A stretch of DNA of 12,510 nucleotides from the NCBI GenBank assembly GCA_021463315.1, contig JAJTXO010000058.1, positions 1 through 12,510 on the forward strand, read 5' to 3'. The position numbers and the translations under genes were made by a program. Below are positions 12,399 to 12,510 of this stretch, one piece after another (the first letter of the stretch is position 1; each line of letters opens with the position of its first letter). Below the pieces are notes generated by a model. The model saw nothing but the letters and a program-made list of their open reading frames with translations, had not been told where the DNA came from and did not search any database. This stretch comes from Caldilineales bacterium (GTDB taxonomy: Bacteria > Chloroflexota > Anaerolineae > JAAEKA01).

Positions 12399-12510
12399 GA
12401 TCTCCAGGGCGTCCTCGCCCGGCGCTGGTTCAGCAGCCTGATCCCCAGGGCGTCCTCGCCCGGCGGTGGTTCAGCAGCCTGATCTCCAGGGCGTCCTCGC
12501 CCGGCGGTGG
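12399..12510. repeat. 41-bp tandem repeat running off the window
   Basis: Units start at 12399, 12440 and 12481 with an exact 41-bp period; the third is cut by the window end. Each contains CCAGGGCGTCCTCGCCCGGC, in which GGGCG and CGCCC can pair around TCCT. Full units differ at only a few positions, so there are no variable spacers. It begins 15 bases after the hydrolase stop codon. Confidence 0.92.

Noticed and set aside
12399..12510. CRISPR array from regular 41-bp spacing
   Set aside because: The whole 41-bp unit is repeated; there are no unique spacers between short repeats. The 66-bp array at 2587 fails for the same reason.

Overview
The window is GC-rich bacterial chromosome with short intergenic gaps, mixed gene orientation and many small repeats. 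The gene set points to Chloroflexota (Anaerolineae/Caldilineae-like, probably a metagenome-type genome). The main pointers are a 525-aa AAA ATPase beginning MRFFNTAGPV, a DUF4258/YgiT remnant, a dihydroorotate-dehydrogenase-like protein and Pat-like GNAT proteins. The assignment rests on recognised family character, not on a search, and is inference. No rRNA, tRNA or CRISPR array was seen.

Layout. 1-924 (+) is the 3' part of a dihydroorotate-dehydrogenase-like flavoprotein. It converges on an MFS exporter (2402-1146, -), with a repeat element and a strong bidirectional terminator between them. 2403-2763 holds no gene; it contains a truncated repeat element and a 66-bp tandem repeat. A HAD-IIA phosphatase (3576-2764, -) diverges from a two-domain GNAT protein (3690-4865, +). 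Two tandem repeat elements follow, then a single-domain GNAT paralogue (5122-5706, +). Next comes a minus-strand operon: a winged-helix/4Fe-4S protein (8223-6907), an unlisted 34-aa membrane peptide overlapping its stop codon (6910-6806), and an ornithine-cyclodeaminase-family dehydrogenase (6761-5787). Divergent from it is a truncated DUF4258 toxin remnant followed by an intact YgiT-type zinc-finger antitoxin (8543-8764, +). A minus-strand fragment of a secreted protein (about 9160-8827) lies before an AAA ATPase/PD-(D/E)XK protein (9251-10828, +) and a small lipoprotein-like peptide (10837-11082, +). Last are a MarR regulator (11213-11668, +) and a phospholipase/carboxylesterase-type hydrolase (11733-12383, +). 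The window ends inside a 41-bp tandem repeat.

The most notable non-coding signal is a family built on the palindrome GACTTC(C/G)GAAGTC. Four copies of a ~112-bp composite element (two palindromic heads in inverted orientation, terminal inverted repeats, a T6 tract at one end) lie in intergenic gaps, and two shorter hairpins with the same core flank marR. The architecture resembles a REPIN or MITE, and the intact copies could act as directional terminators.

The most notable coding signals are four. The GNAT fusion keeps a perfect internal Shine-Dalgarno and ATG exactly at the start of its second domain. The 34-aa membrane peptide is ATGA-coupled to the 4Fe-4S gene. An antitoxin-like gene keeps a promoter although its toxin partner has lost its N-terminal part. 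A perfect 7-6-7 inverted repeat encloses the -10 box of the 4Fe-4S operon.
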